From contig NZ_WFLI01000008.1 in NCBI RefSeq assembly GCF_009208555.1, positions 62,001 through 126,000 of the forward strand: a stretch of DNA of 64,000 nt, written 5' to 3'. This DNA comes from Janthinobacterium violaceinigrum (GTDB lineage: Bacteria > Pseudomonadota > Gammaproteobacteria > Burkholderiales > Burkholderiaceae_D). Positions 8,613 through 17,389 of the stretch are shown in pieces; position 1 is the first letter of the stretch, and each line of letters begins with the position of its first letter. The notes under the pieces were generated by a model. It had not been told where the DNA came from, made no database searches, and was given only the letters and a program-made list of their open reading frames with translations. Made by a program: the position numbers and the translations under genes.

Positions 8613-10673
8613 ATGTCCAAAGCACCACAGTTCGGTCTGAATGCGCCCCAAAGCGAAGCGGTTACCTACCTCGACGGCCCTTGCCTCGTGCTGGCGGGCG
8701 CCGGTTCGGGCAAGACGCGCGTGATCACGCAAAAGATCGCCCACCTGATCGAAGACCGGGGCTACGACCCGCGCACCATCGCCGCGCTGACTTTCACCAA
8801 CAAGGCGGCGCTGGAAATGCAGGAACGCATCGCCAAACTGCTGAAGCAGCCGCGCCAGGCCAAGCAGTTGACGGTGTCGACCTTCCACTCGCTGGGCGTG
8901 AAAATCCTGCGCCAGGAAGCCAATGGCGTGGGGCTGAAGGACCGCTTTTCCATCATGGACAGCGACGACTGCTTTTCCCTCGTGCAAGACCTTGCCATTA
9001 CCACCGATAAACAGGTGATCCGCGGCATCCAGAACGCCATGTCCTTGTGGAAAAACGGCCTGATCGACCCGGACATGGCGCTGGCGCAAGCGAAGGACGA
9101 GGACGAGGCCAACGCGGCGCGCATCTACCGCAGCTATGTGGCAACCTTGTCCGCCTACCAGGCCGTCGATTTCGACGACCTGATCCGCCTGCCCGTGGAA
9201 CTGTTCCGCAACAACGGGCCCGTGCGCGACAAGTGGCAGCGGCGTTTGCGCTACCTGCTCGTCGACGAATACCAGGATACGAACACCTGCCAGTACGAAC
9301 TGGTCAAACTGATGGTGACGGGCATCGGCAAGAAGCCGATGTTTACGGCCGTGGGCGACGATGACCAGGCGATCTATGCGTGGCGCGGCGCCACCGTGGA
9401 AAACCTGAAGACCCTGGAAACGGATTTCCCCGACTTGCGGGTTATCAAGCTCGAGCAGAATTACCGCTCCACCATGCGCGTGCTGAACGCGGCCAATGCC
9501 GTCATCGGCAACAATCCGAAGCTGTTTGAAAAGTCGCTGTGGTCCGAGCACGGCCTGGGCGAGCCGATCAAGGTGCTGGGCATGCAGACGGACGAGCAGG
9601 AAGCGGAGCAGGTCGCCATCATGATCTCGGCCGACCATTTCGAGCGCAAGAACAAATTTTCCGATTACGCGATTTTGTACCGGGGCAACCACCAGGCGCG
9701 CATCATCGAGCAGTGCCTGCGCAAGGAGCGCATCCCGTACACGATTTCGGGCGGCCAGAGTTTCTTCGACAAGGCCGAGATCAAGGACATCATCAGCTAC
9801 CTGCGCCTGCTGGCCAACGAGGACGACGACCCGGCCTTCATCCGCGCCGTGACGACGCCGCGCCGCGGCGTGGGCCAGTCGACCCTGGAGGTGCTGGGCG
9901 CGTTTTCGGGGCAGTGGCAGTGTTCGCTGTTCCAGGCCGTTTTCAAGGGCGGCATCGAGGCCAAGCTGACGGACCGCCAGCTGGGTCCCCTGCGCGACTT
10001 CTGCAACTTCATCAATGACCTCGAATCGCGCGCCAGCCGCCCGGGCGCGGCCGGCAGCGGAGATAACGCGGCCGAGGTGCTGGATGACATGATGAAGGAA
10101 ATCCACTACGAATCGTATCTGTACGATGCCTTCGAGGAACGGCAAGCGCAAAGCAAGTGGCAGAACGTGCTGGAATTCGTCAACTGGCTCAAGGAACGGG
10201 GCCGGGGCGGCAAGGACCGCGATGGCGAAGAAAAGAACGTGCTGGAACTGACGCAGATGGTGGCCCTGATGACGATGTTGGAAGGCAAGGACGAGGAGCA
10301 GGACGCCGTGCGCATGTCCACCCTGCACGCGTCGAAAGGGCTGGAATTTCCGCACGTATTCCTGGTGGGCGTGGAAGAGGGTATCTTGCCGCACAAGGGC
10401 GACGCGGACGCGCCCGCCGAAACCATCGCCGCGCGCATCCAGGAAGAGCGGCGCCTGATGTACGTGGGCATCACGCGGGCCCAGCGCACCTTGCACGTCA
10501 CGTGGTGCAAGAAGCGCAAGCGGGCGGGCGAACAAGTCCATTGCGACCCGTCGCGCTTCATCAAGGAAATGCAACTGGACGTGGGCGACGCCGTGCCCAC
10601 GGAAGCGGAAGTGATTTCGCCCAAGGAACGCTTGGCGCGCATGAAGGCCTTGCTGGCCGCGCCGAAAGGGTAG
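8613..10673 (+). CDS. rep: ATP-dependent DNA helicase Rep
   Basis: A 3'-5' superfamily 1 helicase of 686 aa, close to E. coli Rep (673). It clears proteins ahead of replication forks and helps restart. It begins with FGLNAPQSEAV, followed by Walker A GAGSGKT, motif II DEYQDTN, GDDDQAIYAWRGA, motif IV/V STLHASKGLEFPHV and motif VI YVGITRAQ. The start is the ATG of MSKAPQFG; 39 upstream in-frame codons are not family-like. DUF1857 diverges upstream and the toxin-antitoxin pair converges downstream. Confidence 0.95.
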   Translation: MSKAPQFGLNAPQSEAVTYLDGPCLVLAGAGSGKTRVITQKIAHLIEDRGYDPRTIAALTFTNKAALEMQERIAKLLKQPRQAKQLTVSTFHSLGVKILRQEANGVGLKDRFSIMDSDDCFSLVQDLAITTDKQVIRGIQNAMSLWKNGLIDPDMALAQAKDEDEANAARIYRSYVATLSAYQAVDFDDLIRLPVELFRNNGPVRDKWQRRLRYLLVDEYQDTNTCQYELVKLMVTGIGKKPMFTAVGDDDQAIYAWRGATVENLKTLETDFPDLRVIKLEQNYRSTMRVLNAANAVIGNNPKLFEKSLWSEHGLGEPIKVLGMQTDEQEAEQVAIMISADHFERKNKFSDYAILYRGNHQARIIEQCLRKERIPYTISGGQSFFDKAEIKDIISYLRLLANEDDDPAFIRAVTTPRRGVGQSTLEVLGAFSGQWQCSLFQAVFKGGIEAKLTDRQLGPLRDFCNFINDLESRASRPGAAGSGDNAAEVLDDMMKEIHYESYLYDAFEERQAQSKWQNVLEFVNWLKERGRGGKDRDGEEKNVLELTQMVALMTMLEGKDEEQDAVRMSTLHASKGLEFPHVFLVGVEEGILPHKGDADAPAETIAARIQEERRLMYVGITRAQRTLHVTWCKKRKRAGEQVHCDPSRFIKEMQLDVGDAVPTEAEVISPKERLARMKALLAAPKG

Positions 10674-10680
10674 GCGGCGC

Positions 10681-11037
10681 TCAGGCTTCCACGGTGCCGT
10701 CCGGCGTGGCCTTCGGCACGATGGCCAGCTGCATGCCCAGCGCATCGAGCATCTTTAAAATGGTTTCAAAGCGTGGCTTGCTGCCTTCGCGCAAGGCTTT
10801 ATACGCGCCTTCGCGCGTGATATCGGCCCTGGCCGCCACCTTGCCCATGCCGTAGGCGCGCACCACGTCGTTCATGGCGGACTGGAACAGTTCCGCATTG
10901 CCCGTGGCGACGATTTCGCTCATGTAGGCGGCCACGGCGGCCTTGCTGGTCAGGTGTTGCGTCGGATCAAATTTGCTCAGGCCCAATGCTTCCAGGCCGT
11001 CGAGGTCGAAGGTGTCGTGGTCAATGTCGTGGTTCAT
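10681..11037 (-). CDS. HigA-like antitoxin (putative addiction module antidote)
   Basis: A 118-aa protein with an HTH in its C-terminal half (GKVAARADITREGAYKALREGSKPRFETILKMLDALG). It matches the 'addiction module antidote' family usually encoded just downstream of a RelE/ParE toxin. It would bind and neutralise the toxin and repress the operon. Its ATG overlaps the toxin stop by four bases (ATGA), showing translational coupling. The toxin-first order is the HigBA arrangement. It ends eight bases from the convergent rep gene. Confidence 0.88.
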   Translation of the reverse strand: MNHDIDHDTFDLDGLEALGLSKFDPTQHLTSKAAVAAYMSEIVATGNAELFQSAMNDVVRAYGMGKVAARADITREGAYKALREGSKPRFETILKMLDALGMQLAIVPKATPDGTVEA

Positions 11038-11420
11038 TTCTGTCGTGCTCCTGTGGAGGCACTTGCCGCCGCTTTTTTGAGGGCCGCCTGCCGGGCTTTC
11101 AAGTCCCGAAGGATCGCTTGCGCCTGCCTGATGTCGCGTTGCTGGCTGGATTTATTGCCGCCCAACAGCAGCAAGATCAGGGTACCCCGGTTTGTCTCGT
11201 GAAAATACACGCGCCAGCCGGGCCCCGTTTGCAGGCACCGCAACTCGCACACGCCTTCGCCCACCGGCCGCCAGTCGCCCTTTTTGCCGTGCTGCAAGTG
11301 CTTGATGCGCGCGTCGATGGCGGCCGCCGCCACATCGTGCAGGGAATCTTCCCAGCGCCGGTATTCGGCCGTCTTGCGCGTGTCGATCAGCAGTGGTTCA
11401 GTTGGTGATGGTCGATTCAT
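11034..11420 (-). CDS. RelE/ParE-superfamily toxin (HigB-like)
   Basis: A 128-aa protein whose core (ARIKHLQHGKKGDWRPVGEGVCELR, then GPGWRVYFHE) fits the RelE/HigB-type family paired with addiction-module antidotes. Such toxins usually cleave mRNA on the ribosome. The C-terminus carries an unusual basic, alanine-rich tail (ARQAALKKAAASASTGARQK). The N-terminus is about ten residues longer than usual, and a promoter-like TTGACG/TACAAT overlaps the start codon, so the true start is uncertain. It is the first gene of the two-gene operon. Confidence 0.85.
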   Translation of the reverse strand: MNRPSPTEPLLIDTRKTAEYRRWEDSLHDVAAAAIDARIKHLQHGKKGDWRPVGEGVCELRCLQTGPGWRVYFHETNRGTLILLLLGGNKSSQQRDIRQAQAILRDLKARQAALKKAAASASTGARQK

Positions 11421-11446
11421 TGTAATCGGTTGTTCTCATTCGTCAA
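11419..11446 (-). promoter_or_regulatory. Promoter-like sequence at the toxin start
   Basis: On the minus strand, TTGACG (11446-11441) and TACAAT (11424-11419) are separated by 16 bp. This is close to sigma-70 consensus. The -10 includes the first two bases of the annotated toxin ATG, so a transcript from it would start inside the toxin coding region. Confidence 0.45.
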
Positions 11447-11581
11447 GCGATTTGAGGGGGCCAAACGAAAGAATAGGCAGCAATGGCCGTCTGACCGATG
11501 GCGAATGGACGAGGTTTGTCCTGGCTCACGTTGCTGCGGCGGTAGAATGCCCCCTTTCAGTCAGGAATCACCGAGAGCACC

Positions 11582-11800
11582 ATGGACAATGCAGAACAGA
11601 TGGAAACACGTTTCGTCGATATCGAAATCAAGCTGGCGCAGCAGGAGGACCTGGTCGAATCGCTGAACCAGATGGTGTACCAGCAGGGCAAGCGCATCGA
11701 CCAATTGGAAGCGATGCTGCACAAGCTGGGCGAGCACGTGCGCGACGGGGCGCAGCAGGCAAATGGCGGGTTGGTCAACGAACGTCCGCCGCATTACTAA
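11582..11800 (+). CDS. slyX: SlyX family protein
   Basis: A 72-aa coiled-coil protein (VDIEIKLAQQEDLVESLNQMVYQQGKRIDQLE) ending in PPHY, as the SlyX family does. The function is unknown. The length and C-terminal signature are typical. It starts at the ATG after CCGAGAGCACC. It precedes the M3 peptidase genes but has a separate promoter candidate between them. Confidence 0.9.
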   Translation: MDNAEQMETRFVDIEIKLAQQEDLVESLNQMVYQQGKRIDQLEAMLHKLGEHVRDGAQQANGGLVNERPPHY

Positions 11801-11871
11801 ATCGGCATCGTGGTGCTGCGTACATGAAAACCGTTCATCACCGGCTGGCACGCTACCATCGGTAGTTGCGG

Positions 11872-11900
11872 GTGACGCAAATGTTTCTGGCTGTTATTAT
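11872..11900 (+). promoter_or_regulatory. Promoter of first M3 peptidase gene
   Basis: GTGACG (11872-11877) and TATTAT (11895-11900) have a 17-bp spacer. The same arrangement is found before the second paralog, which supports both. Confidence 0.5.
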
Positions 11901-11954
11901 TTCAGGCTGGCCCGCGACACAATCGCGGCTCTCTTGCGTTTCTTGAAAGAAGAC

Positions 11955-14114
11955 ATGACCCGTCCAACAATGCTCGTCATCGCCGCCAGCCTGATGCTGG
12001 CGCCAGCCGCTTTTGCCGCGACCGCCACCACCGCGCCAACCACTGCCGCTACCGCGGCCGCAGCCTTGCCTGCTTCCAACCCGTTTGCGCAAGCGAGCAG
12101 CCTGCCATTCAACTATCCGCCGTTCGACAAGGTGCAGGACGCGGACTACGCGCCCGCCTTTACGGCTGGCATGGCCGCCAACCTGGCGGAAATCAACGCG
12201 ATTGCGAACAACAAGAAGCCGGCCACGTTCGACAACACCATCGTGGCCATGGAGCGCTCGGGCCAGTTGCTGAGCCGCGTGCGCACCGTGTTTTCCGTGA
12301 TGTCCGGTTCGAACACGAATGACACGATCCAGGGCCTGGAACGCGAGCTGGCGCCGAAAATGGCGGCCCACAGCGACGCGATCATGCTCAACGATAAATT
12401 GTTCAAGCGCATCGACACCCTGTACGCCAAGCGCGACAAGCTGGGCCTCGATGCCGAATCGAAACGTTTGCTGGAACGCTACCACACGGACTTCGTGCGC
12501 GCGGGCGCCAAGCTGTCGGCGGCCGACAAGGAAAAGCTGCGCGCCTATAACGGCCAGCTGGCGGCCCTGTCGACCAAGTTCGCGCAGAATGTGCTGAAAG
12601 AATTGAACGCCTCGGCTGTCGTCGTCGACACGCGCGAAGAGCTGGACGGCTTGTCGCCGGCCGCCATCGAAGTGGCTGCGGGCCTGGCCAAGAAGCGTGG
12701 CCTCGATGGCAAGTACGTGATCGCCCTCGTCAACACGACGGGCCAGGCGCCGCTGGCGCTGCTGACCAACCGCGCCTTGCGCGAACGCATCATGGCCGCA
12801 TCGCAAGCGCGCGGCAGCCGCGGCGGCGAGTTCGACAACACCCAGGAAGTGCTGGAACTGGCGAAACTGCGCGCCGAACGGGCTGCACTGATGGGCTACC
12901 CGAACTACGCGGCGTACTCGCTGGAAGACCAGACGGCGCACGACACCACCGCCGTGAACGCCCTGCTGGGCGAGCTGGCCAAGCCGGCCGTCGTCAATGC
13001 GCGCCGCGAAGCGGACGATATCCAGAAGGTCATCGATGCGGGCAAGGGCGGCTTCAAGGTCGGCGCCGCCGACTGGGCCTTCTATAGCGACAAGGTGCGC
13101 GCCGAACGCTACAACTTTGATGAAAATCAGTTGAAACCGTACTTTGAAATGCACAGCGTGCTGACCAAGGGCGTGTTCTTTGCCGCTGGCAAACTGTACG
13201 GTTTGACCTTCAAGCAACGCACCGATTTGCCCGTCTACACGGCCGACATGCTGGTGTACGACGTCTTCAATGAAGACGGCACGCAGCTGGCCATCTTTAC
13301 CTTGGACCCTTACGCGCGCAGCAACAAGCGCGGCGGCGCCTGGGCGAATGCCTACGTGGGCCAGTCGACCTTGCTGAACCGCAAGCCGGTGATCGCGAAT
13401 AACCTGAACATTCCGAAGCCGGAAGCGGGCCAGCCGACCCTGATGACGTTTGACGAAGTCAACACCATGTTCCACGAATTCGGCCACGCGCTGCACGGCA
13501 TGTTCTCGAACGTGAAATACCCGCGCTTTGCCGGCACCAGCGTGCCGCGTGACTTCGTCGAATACCCGTCGCAAGTCAATGAAATGTGGGCGCTGTGGCC
13601 GGAAGTGCTGCAAAACTATGCCAAGCACTATCAAACGGGCGCGGCCATCCCGGCCGAGCTGCTGGCGAAGGTGACGGCGGCCGACAATTTCAACCAGGGC
13701 TATAAAACCACGGAATACCTGGCGTCGGCCTTGCTGGACCAGCGCTGGCATCAGCTGACCCCGGCACAGATCCCCACCGACGTGCTGGCGTTTGAAAAAA
13801 CCGCCTTGACGGATGCGGGCGTCGATTTCGCCCCGGCGCCGCCGCGCTACCGCACCACGTATTTCTCGCACGCATTTGCGGGCGGTTATTCGGCCGGCTA
13901 CTACGCCTACCTGTGGTCGGAAAAGCTCGATGCCGACACGGTCGAGTGGTTCAAGGAAAACGGCGGCCTGACGCGCAAGAACGGCGACTGGTTCCGCAGC
14001 AAATTGCTGTCGCGCGGCGGCAGCGCCGATGCGCTCGACATCTACCGCAACTTCCGCGGCCGCGATGCGAAGATCGAGCCATTGCTGGAACGCCGTGGCT
14101 TGAACGGCAAGTAA
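11955..14114 (+). CDS. M3 family zinc metallopeptidase (Dcp/oligopeptidase-like), exported
   Basis: A 719-aa thimet-oligopeptidase-family enzyme with zinc motif HEFGH at residues 507-511. It has an N-terminal signal peptide (TMLVIAASLMLAPAAFA) and so is probably a periplasmic peptidyl-dipeptidase. The E. coli homologs Dcp and OpdA (about 680 aa) are cytoplasmic. I start at the ATG followed directly by the signal peptide; the 64 upstream in-frame codons include the promoter region. The gene at 14342 is a close paralog in tandem. A terminator separates the two, so each is its own unit. Confidence 0.92.
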   Translation: MTRPTMLVIAASLMLAPAAFAATATTAPTTAATAAAALPASNPFAQASSLPFNYPPFDKVQDADYAPAFTAGMAANLAEINAIANNKKPATFDNTIVAMERSGQLLSRVRTVFSVMSGSNTNDTIQGLERELAPKMAAHSDAIMLNDKLFKRIDTLYAKRDKLGLDAESKRLLERYHTDFVRAGAKLSAADKEKLRAYNGQLAALSTKFAQNVLKELNASAVVVDTREELDGLSPAAIEVAAGLAKKRGLDGKYVIALVNTTGQAPLALLTNRALRERIMAASQARGSRGGEFDNTQEVLELAKLRAERAALMGYPNYAAYSLEDQTAHDTTAVNALLGELAKPAVVNARREADDIQKVIDAGKGGFKVGAADWAFYSDKVRAERYNFDENQLKPYFEMHSVLTKGVFFAAGKLYGLTFKQRTDLPVYTADMLVYDVFNEDGTQLAIFTLDPYARSNKRGGAWANAYVGQSTLLNRKPVIANNLNIPKPEAGQPTLMTFDEVNTMFHEFGHALHGMFSNVKYPRFAGTSVPRDFVEYPSQVNEMWALWPEVLQNYAKHYQTGAAIPAELLAKVTAADNFNQGYKTTEYLASALLDQRWHQLTPAQIPTDVLAFEKTALTDAGVDFAPAPPRYRTTYFSHAFAGGYSAGYYAYLWSEKLDADTVEWFKENGGLTRKNGDWFRSKLLSRGGSADALDIYRNFRGRDAKIEPLLERRGLNGK

Positions 14115-14150
14115 TCCGCGTCATTCCCGGCCGCAAAGCCGGGTCAATGA

Positions 14151-14183
14151 AAATGGCTGCCAAGCAATTGGCAGCCATTTTTA
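14151..14183 (+). terminator. Terminator between the M3 paralogs
   Basis: The 12-bp stem AAATGGCTGCCA/TGGCAGCCATTT with a 6-nt loop is followed by TTATTT. Confidence 0.8.
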
Positions 14184-14256
14184 TTTGGAGATTTTGATTG
14201 AAAACCGTGGTAAACCGCGCATTTGGCGGGATGCACCACAGGATTGCCCATGTTGG

Positions 14257-14285
14257 ATGACGCCTGTGTGACAGGCTGCTATGAT
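14257..14285 (+). promoter_or_regulatory. Promoter of second M3 peptidase gene
   Basis: ATGACG (14257-14262) and TATGAT (14280-14285) have a 17-bp spacer. It aligns with the promoter of the first paralog, so the duplication included the 5' flank. Confidence 0.5.
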
Positions 14286-14341
14286 CTGCCACTGGCCCGC
14301 GACGCGATCGCGGTTCTTCCCCGCGCTTCCTGAAAGATGTC

Positions 14342-16495
14342 ATGATCCGTCCACAACTGCTCGTCATCGCCGCCAGCGTCATGCTGGCCCACGCCGCTCC
14401 CTCCGCCTTGGCTGCCGCCACGGCCAACGCCGCACCGGCTGCCGCCGTCAGCGCCCAGAACCCCCTGCTGAAAGCCAGTCCGCTGCCGTTCCAGATGCCG
14501 CAATTCGGCCTGATCAAGGATGCGCACTACGCGCCCGCGTTTGCCGAAGGCATGAAACGCCAGCTGGCCGAAGTCAATGCGATCGCCAACAATCGCCAGG
14601 CACCCACGTTCGAAAACACCATCGTGGCCCTCGAGCGTACGGGACAGCTGTTGCACCGCGTGCAAAGCATCTTCAGCAACATGACGTCGACCAACACCAA
14701 CGCCGCGCTGGAAGCGGTGGAAGTGGATGTATCGCCGAAACTGGCCGCGCATGGCGACGCGATCACCCTGAATCCGAAACTGTTTACCCGCATCGACACC
14801 CTGTACGCCAAGCGCGACAAGCTGGGCCTTGACGCGGAATCGTTGCGCCTGCTGGAACGCTATCACACAGATTTCGTGCGCGCCGGCGCCAAGCTGTCCG
14901 ATGCGGACAAGGAAAAACTGAAAGCCTACAACGCCGAGCAGGCGGGCCTGGAAACGGCCTTCGCGCAAAACGTGCTGAAGGAAACGAATGCCAAGAGCAT
15001 CGTCGTCGACACGCGCGCTGAACTGGCTGGCATGACGGACAGCGATATCGACACGGCCGCCACGGCTGCCAAGGAACGTGGCTTGAACGGCAAGTTCGTC
15101 ATTGCCCTCGTGAACACCAGCGGCCAGCCGGCACTGGCCGTGCTGACCAACCGCGCCACGCGCCAGCGCCTGATGGATGCGTCGCTGAACCGCGGCAGCC
15201 AGGGCGGCGAGTTCGACAACCGCGCCATCGTGCTGAAGCTGGCCAAGCTGCGCGCCGAACGGGCCACCTTGCTCGGTTACGCCAATTACGCCGCGTACTC
15301 GCTGGAAGACCAGACGGCCAAGACGACCACGGCCGTCAACACCCTGCTGTCGGAACTGGCGAAACCGGCCGTCGCCAATGCGCGCCGCGAAGCGGCCGAC
15401 CTGCAGCAAGTGGTCGACGCAGAAAAGGGCGGTTTTCAGGTGGCAGCAGCCGACTGGGCCATCTACACGGACAAGCTGCGCAAGCAACGCTTCAATTTCG
15501 ATGAAAACGAGCTGAAACCGTACCTGGAATTGAATAGCGTGCTGAACAACGGCGTCTTCTTTGCCGCGAACAAGTTGTATGGCATCAGCTTCAAGCAGCG
15601 CACTGATCTACCGGTGTACAACCCGGACGTGCGCGTCTACGACGTGCTCGATGCCAACGGCAAGCCGCTGGCCCTGTTCATCGCCGATTTCTATGCGCGC
15701 GGCAACAAGCATGGCGGCGCGTGGATGAATGAATACGTGTCGCAATCGTCGCTGCTGGGCACGCATCCGGTGGTGGCCAACCAGTTGAACATTCCGAAGC
15801 CGCCTGCCGGCCAGCCGACCCTGCTGACGTTCGACGAAGTGACGACCATGTTCCACGAATTCGGCCATGCGCTGCACGGCATGTTTTCAAACGTGAAATA
15901 CCCGCGCTTTGCCGGCACTAGCGTGCCCAGCGACTTCGTCGAGTATCCATCGCAAGTCAATGAAATGTGGGCGATCTGGCCGGAAGTGCTGCAAAACTAT
16001 GCCAAGCACTACCAGAGCGGCGCGGCCATGCCGCAGGAATTGCTCGACAAGGTGACGGCGGCAAAGAAATTCAACCAGGGTTTCATGACCACGGAATACC
16101 TGTCGGCAGCCCTGCTGGACCAGCGCTGGCACCAACTGGCGCCAAGCCAGATCCCGACCGACGTGCTGGCCTTTGAAGCGGCATCGTTGAAGGATGCGGG
16201 CGTCGACTACGCACCCGTGCCGCCGCGCTACCGCACGGCATATTTCTCGCACAGCTTCTCGGGCGGCTACTCGGCGGCTTACTACGCCTACCTGTGGTCG
16301 GAAAAGCTGGACGCGGAATCGGTCAACTGGTTCAAGGAAAACGGCGGCCTGACGCGCAAGAATGGCGACTGGTTCCGCAGCAAATTGCTGTCGCGCGGCG
16401 GCAGCGTCGATGCGCTGCAGCTGTTCCGTGACTTCCGCGGCCGCGATGCCACCGTGGAACCCTTGCTGGAACGCCGGGGCTTGAACGCCAAGTAA
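14342..16495 (+). CDS. M3 family zinc metallopeptidase, tandem paralog
   Basis: A 717-aa paralog of the preceding gene, co-linear over its whole length (for example FTRIDTLYAKRDKLGLDAES) and about three-quarters identical by eye. Zinc motif HEFGH is at residues 505-509. Its own signal peptide (LLVIAASVMLAHAAPSALA) indicates export. Differences concentrate in the first 100 residues and in scattered substitutions, so both copies look functional. The upstream 50 bp, including a CTGGCCCGCGAC block, is also shared with the first copy. This indicates duplication of the whole transcription unit. Confidence 0.92.
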   Translation: MIRPQLLVIAASVMLAHAAPSALAAATANAAPAAAVSAQNPLLKASPLPFQMPQFGLIKDAHYAPAFAEGMKRQLAEVNAIANNRQAPTFENTIVALERTGQLLHRVQSIFSNMTSTNTNAALEAVEVDVSPKLAAHGDAITLNPKLFTRIDTLYAKRDKLGLDAESLRLLERYHTDFVRAGAKLSDADKEKLKAYNAEQAGLETAFAQNVLKETNAKSIVVDTRAELAGMTDSDIDTAATAAKERGLNGKFVIALVNTSGQPALAVLTNRATRQRLMDASLNRGSQGGEFDNRAIVLKLAKLRAERATLLGYANYAAYSLEDQTAKTTTAVNTLLSELAKPAVANARREAADLQQVVDAEKGGFQVAAADWAIYTDKLRKQRFNFDENELKPYLELNSVLNNGVFFAANKLYGISFKQRTDLPVYNPDVRVYDVLDANGKPLALFIADFYARGNKHGGAWMNEYVSQSSLLGTHPVVANQLNIPKPPAGQPTLLTFDEVTTMFHEFGHALHGMFSNVKYPRFAGTSVPSDFVEYPSQVNEMWAIWPEVLQNYAKHYQSGAAMPQELLDKVTAAKKFNQGFMTTEYLSAALLDQRWHQLAPSQIPTDVLAFEAASLKDAGVDYAPVPPRYRTAYFSHSFSGGYSAAYYAYLWSEKLDAESVNWFKENGGLTRKNGDWFRSKLLSRGGSVDALQLFRDFRGRDATVEPLLERRGLNAK

Positions 16496-16509
16496 GTCGT
16501 CCTCAGCCG

Positions 16510-16545
16510 AAGCTTGCGTTGCGTTGACCTGGCGCACGCAAGCTT
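16510..16545 (+). terminator. Hairpin after second M3 gene
   Basis: The perfect 10-bp stem AAGCTTGCGT/ACGCAAGCTT has a 16-nt loop. The downstream T content is poor (TCTGTG), so termination may be weak. Confidence 0.45.
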
Positions 16546-16604
16546 TCTGTGCCGGCGGCGTAGAATTGAGTAAGATGTAAACAAGAAGGCAGTCGAAAGA
16601 GTAT

Positions 16605-16817
16605 ATGAGTCAGCAAGATTTGAATGGCATCACCCTGGAAGCGATTGTGACGCGCCTGCAAGCCCACTACGGTTGGGATGGCCTGGCCAAGCACATCGAT
16701 ATCAATTGCTTCATCAGCGATCCCAGCATCAAGTCGAGCCTGAAGTTTTTGCGCAAGACCCCGTGGGCCAGGAGCAAGGTGGAACAGCTGTACCTGGACA
16801 CGCAATTTACTGACTGA
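16605..16817 (+). CDS. VF530 family putative DNA-binding protein
   Basis: A 70-aa protein ([40 protein letters not shown]) that matches the VF530/DUF2132 family, a small helical fold proposed to bind DNA. The whole family length is present. It lies 11 bp upstream of the DUF4404 gene, and the two are probably co-transcribed. Confidence 0.85.
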   Translation: MSQQDLNGITLEAIVTRLQAHYGWDGLAKHIDINCFISDPSIKSSLKFLRKTPWARSKVEQLYLDTQFTD

Positions 16818-16828
16818 CAGGAAAAAAC

Positions 16829-17107
16829 ATGGATAGCAAACTCAAGGAATCGCTGCAACAGCTGCATTCGACACTAGCAACCAGCGGCCCCGTCGATGAG
16901 GAACTGCAGGGTTTGCTGCAAAAGCTCGATGTCGATATCAAGCTGCTCATGGAAAAGCGTGCTGCGCAGGAACAGGAAGAAGAGTCGACCACCTATGGCC
17001 TGGCCGAGCGCAGCCAGGAATTGTCGGCCAAGTTCGCCGTCAAGCATCCGAAACTGGAGCCTGCCTTACGCGAATTGGGTGAAATTCTCGCCAATATGGG
17101 TATCTGA
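16829..17107 (+). CDS. DUF4404 family protein
   Basis: A 92-aa acidic, helical protein (LKESLQQLHSTLATSGPVDEELQGLL, then PKLEPALRELGEILANMGI) typical of DUF4404. The function is unknown and no catalytic motif is visible. AGGA upstream supports the ATG. A large palindromic element starts one base after its stop codon and may act as its 3' end. Confidence 0.8.
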   Translation: MDSKLKESLQQLHSTLATSGPVDEELQGLLQKLDVDIKLLMEKRAAQEQEEESTTYGLAERSQELSAKFAVKHPKLEPALRELGEILANMGI

Positions 17108-17108
17108 T

Positions 17109-17226
17109 GCGCCTCTGAAAACCTACTGCGCAGCCCACTGCCGGGCATCCGTTGCTCACCGTACCTTCGTACGGTTCCGCTACTCAACCCGGCATTGAGC
17201 TTGCTCGCTACGGTTTTGAGAGGCGC
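17109..17226. repeat. 118-bp nested palindromic element
   Basis: Three nested inverted repeats share one centre. The outer arms are 17109-17123 with 17212-17226 (15 bp, one mismatch). The middle pair is TGCCGGG (17139-17145) with CCCGGCA (17188-17194). The inner pair is ACCGTAC (17158-17164) with GTACGGT (17169-17175) around a CTTC loop. The RNA would fold into a long cruciform or hairpin. It looks like a repetitive extragenic palindrome or a structured RNA. I see no second copy in this window. Confidence 0.7.
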
Positions 17227-17389
17227 CGAGACGGTATTGATGTAATGATAAAAAACTGCTCCTCAGTCACAATTTCTCGATGGGAATTTCCCAAGTGATT
17301 GAAAAATAAACGTTTTTTGTACTGAAATCCAACAGTAAAAAGCAGGCCGTCAGGTTGGAAATGGCCAATTCCGGTACAATCCGTACCCT

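Noticed and set aside
8404..8628. N-terminal extension of the DUF1857 gene
   Set aside because: It crosses the rep promoter and start, and the family begins at MKFEHLIEIN.
8577..10745. 722-codon open frame opposite rep
   Set aside because: Antisense shadow; Rep helicase motifs are complete on the + strand.
10681..11420. Toxin-antitoxin pair as a mobile element
   Set aside because: No transposase, terminal repeats or target duplication around it; it lies tightly between rep and slyX.
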